Positions 63,854-64,000 of a stretch of DNA of 64,000 nucleotides are shown piece by piece (within the stretch, counting starts at the first letter, position 1; each line of letters starts with the position of its first letter). The stretch comes from Pedobacter metabolipauper (GTDB lineage: Bacteria; Bacteroidota; Bacteroidia; Sphingobacteriales; Sphingobacteriaceae), in assembly GCF_004362715.1 (NCBI RefSeq), contig NZ_SNYC01000003.1, forward strand, positions 62,001 through 126,000. Direction: 5' to 3'. The position numbers and the translations under genes were made by a program. The notes below the pieces were generated by a model that saw only the letters and a program-made list of their open reading frames with translations, made no database searches and was not told the DNA's origin.

Positions 63854-64000
63854 GCGAAAGTATTTCGCTTTATTCCCCTCGCTCATTTGTGGCCTGCAAA
63901 AACCAGAGGTTTTTGCTTTGGTGTTTACGGTGACAATTTCCAAGGCTCCGCGGTTGGAAAACCGAGGGTGAATTCCAAGTAGGCAAACCGTTGCAAGAAT
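63854..64000. other. Hairpin-rich non-coding end of window, mobilisation-region character
   Basis: GCGAAA / TTTCGC (63854-63868) and TTTCCAA / TTGGAAA (63937-63960) form short inverted repeats, with GC-richer text such as CAAGGCTCCGCGG. The style recalls non-coding DNA ahead of relaxase genes in Bacteroidota conjugative transposons. No ORF is seen before the window ends. Confidence 0.35.

Overview
The window reads as chromosomal DNA of a Bacteroidota species, most likely family Sphingobacteriaceae (Pedobacter-like). The evidence is the lineage-typical gene content (DUF2723 and DUF4296 proteins, TonB-linked receptors with carboxypeptidase-regulatory-like N-termini, a FadL/OmpP1 porin, 7TM LytS/LytTR two-component pairs, an archaeal-type ProRS), promoters of the TTTG-N19-TAnnTTTG type ahead of the tRNAs, and a lack of obvious strong Shine-Dalgarno sites. 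No rRNA operon, IS element or CRISPR array is visible.

Positions 1-32,200 are mostly core metabolism and housekeeping: a partial DUF2723 membrane protein, a SAM methyltransferase, aspartate kinase, GNAT and PLP-homeostasis genes, MutS2, a PQQ-type sugar dehydrogenase, both subunits of a 3-oxoacid CoA-transferase, uridine kinase with a LysM protein, Dps, a UbiD decarboxylase carrying an in-frame 9-bp minisatellite, an outer-membrane FadL-like protein with a repeat-rich lipoprotein, ProRS, a Cys/Met-metabolism PLP enzyme, a DPM1-like glycosyltransferase, two tandem POT peptide transporters, thiolase, an SPFH protein with a 57-aa ribbon-helix-helix protein, a 7TM-HD phosphodiesterase and tRNA-Ser(GCT).

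Positions 32,200-54,200 are more accessory. They hold an outer-membrane receptor divergent from a LytS/LytTR pair, a serine hydrolase pseudogene with several lesions, an ECF sigma factor beside a membrane protein and a secreted esterase, a GH5-like hydrolase, an NmrA-like oxidoreductase with an AraC regulator, and a phytate-use locus. That locus comprises a TPR-TM-HTH regulator, a TonB receptor, a very acidic Calx-beta-like lipoprotein and a beta-propeller phytase. A PAS histidine kinase follows.

Two identical tRNA-Pro(TGG) genes at 54,640-54,839 mark a boundary. From about 54,900 to the end the sequence is visibly more AT-rich and has the character of a genomic island. It holds gene remnants, an SMC/Rad50-like ATPase immediately followed by a kinase-fold protein, a lipoprotein translationally overlapped by a 42-aa membrane protein, a HARE-HTH protein fused to a PD-(D/E)XK nuclease-like domain, a SUKH-family immunity-like protein, and a broken immunity-like gene fused in frame to a membrane protein resembling those of Bacteroidota mobilisation regions. 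The ATPase/kinase pair is the best candidate for an uncharacterised conflict or defence system.
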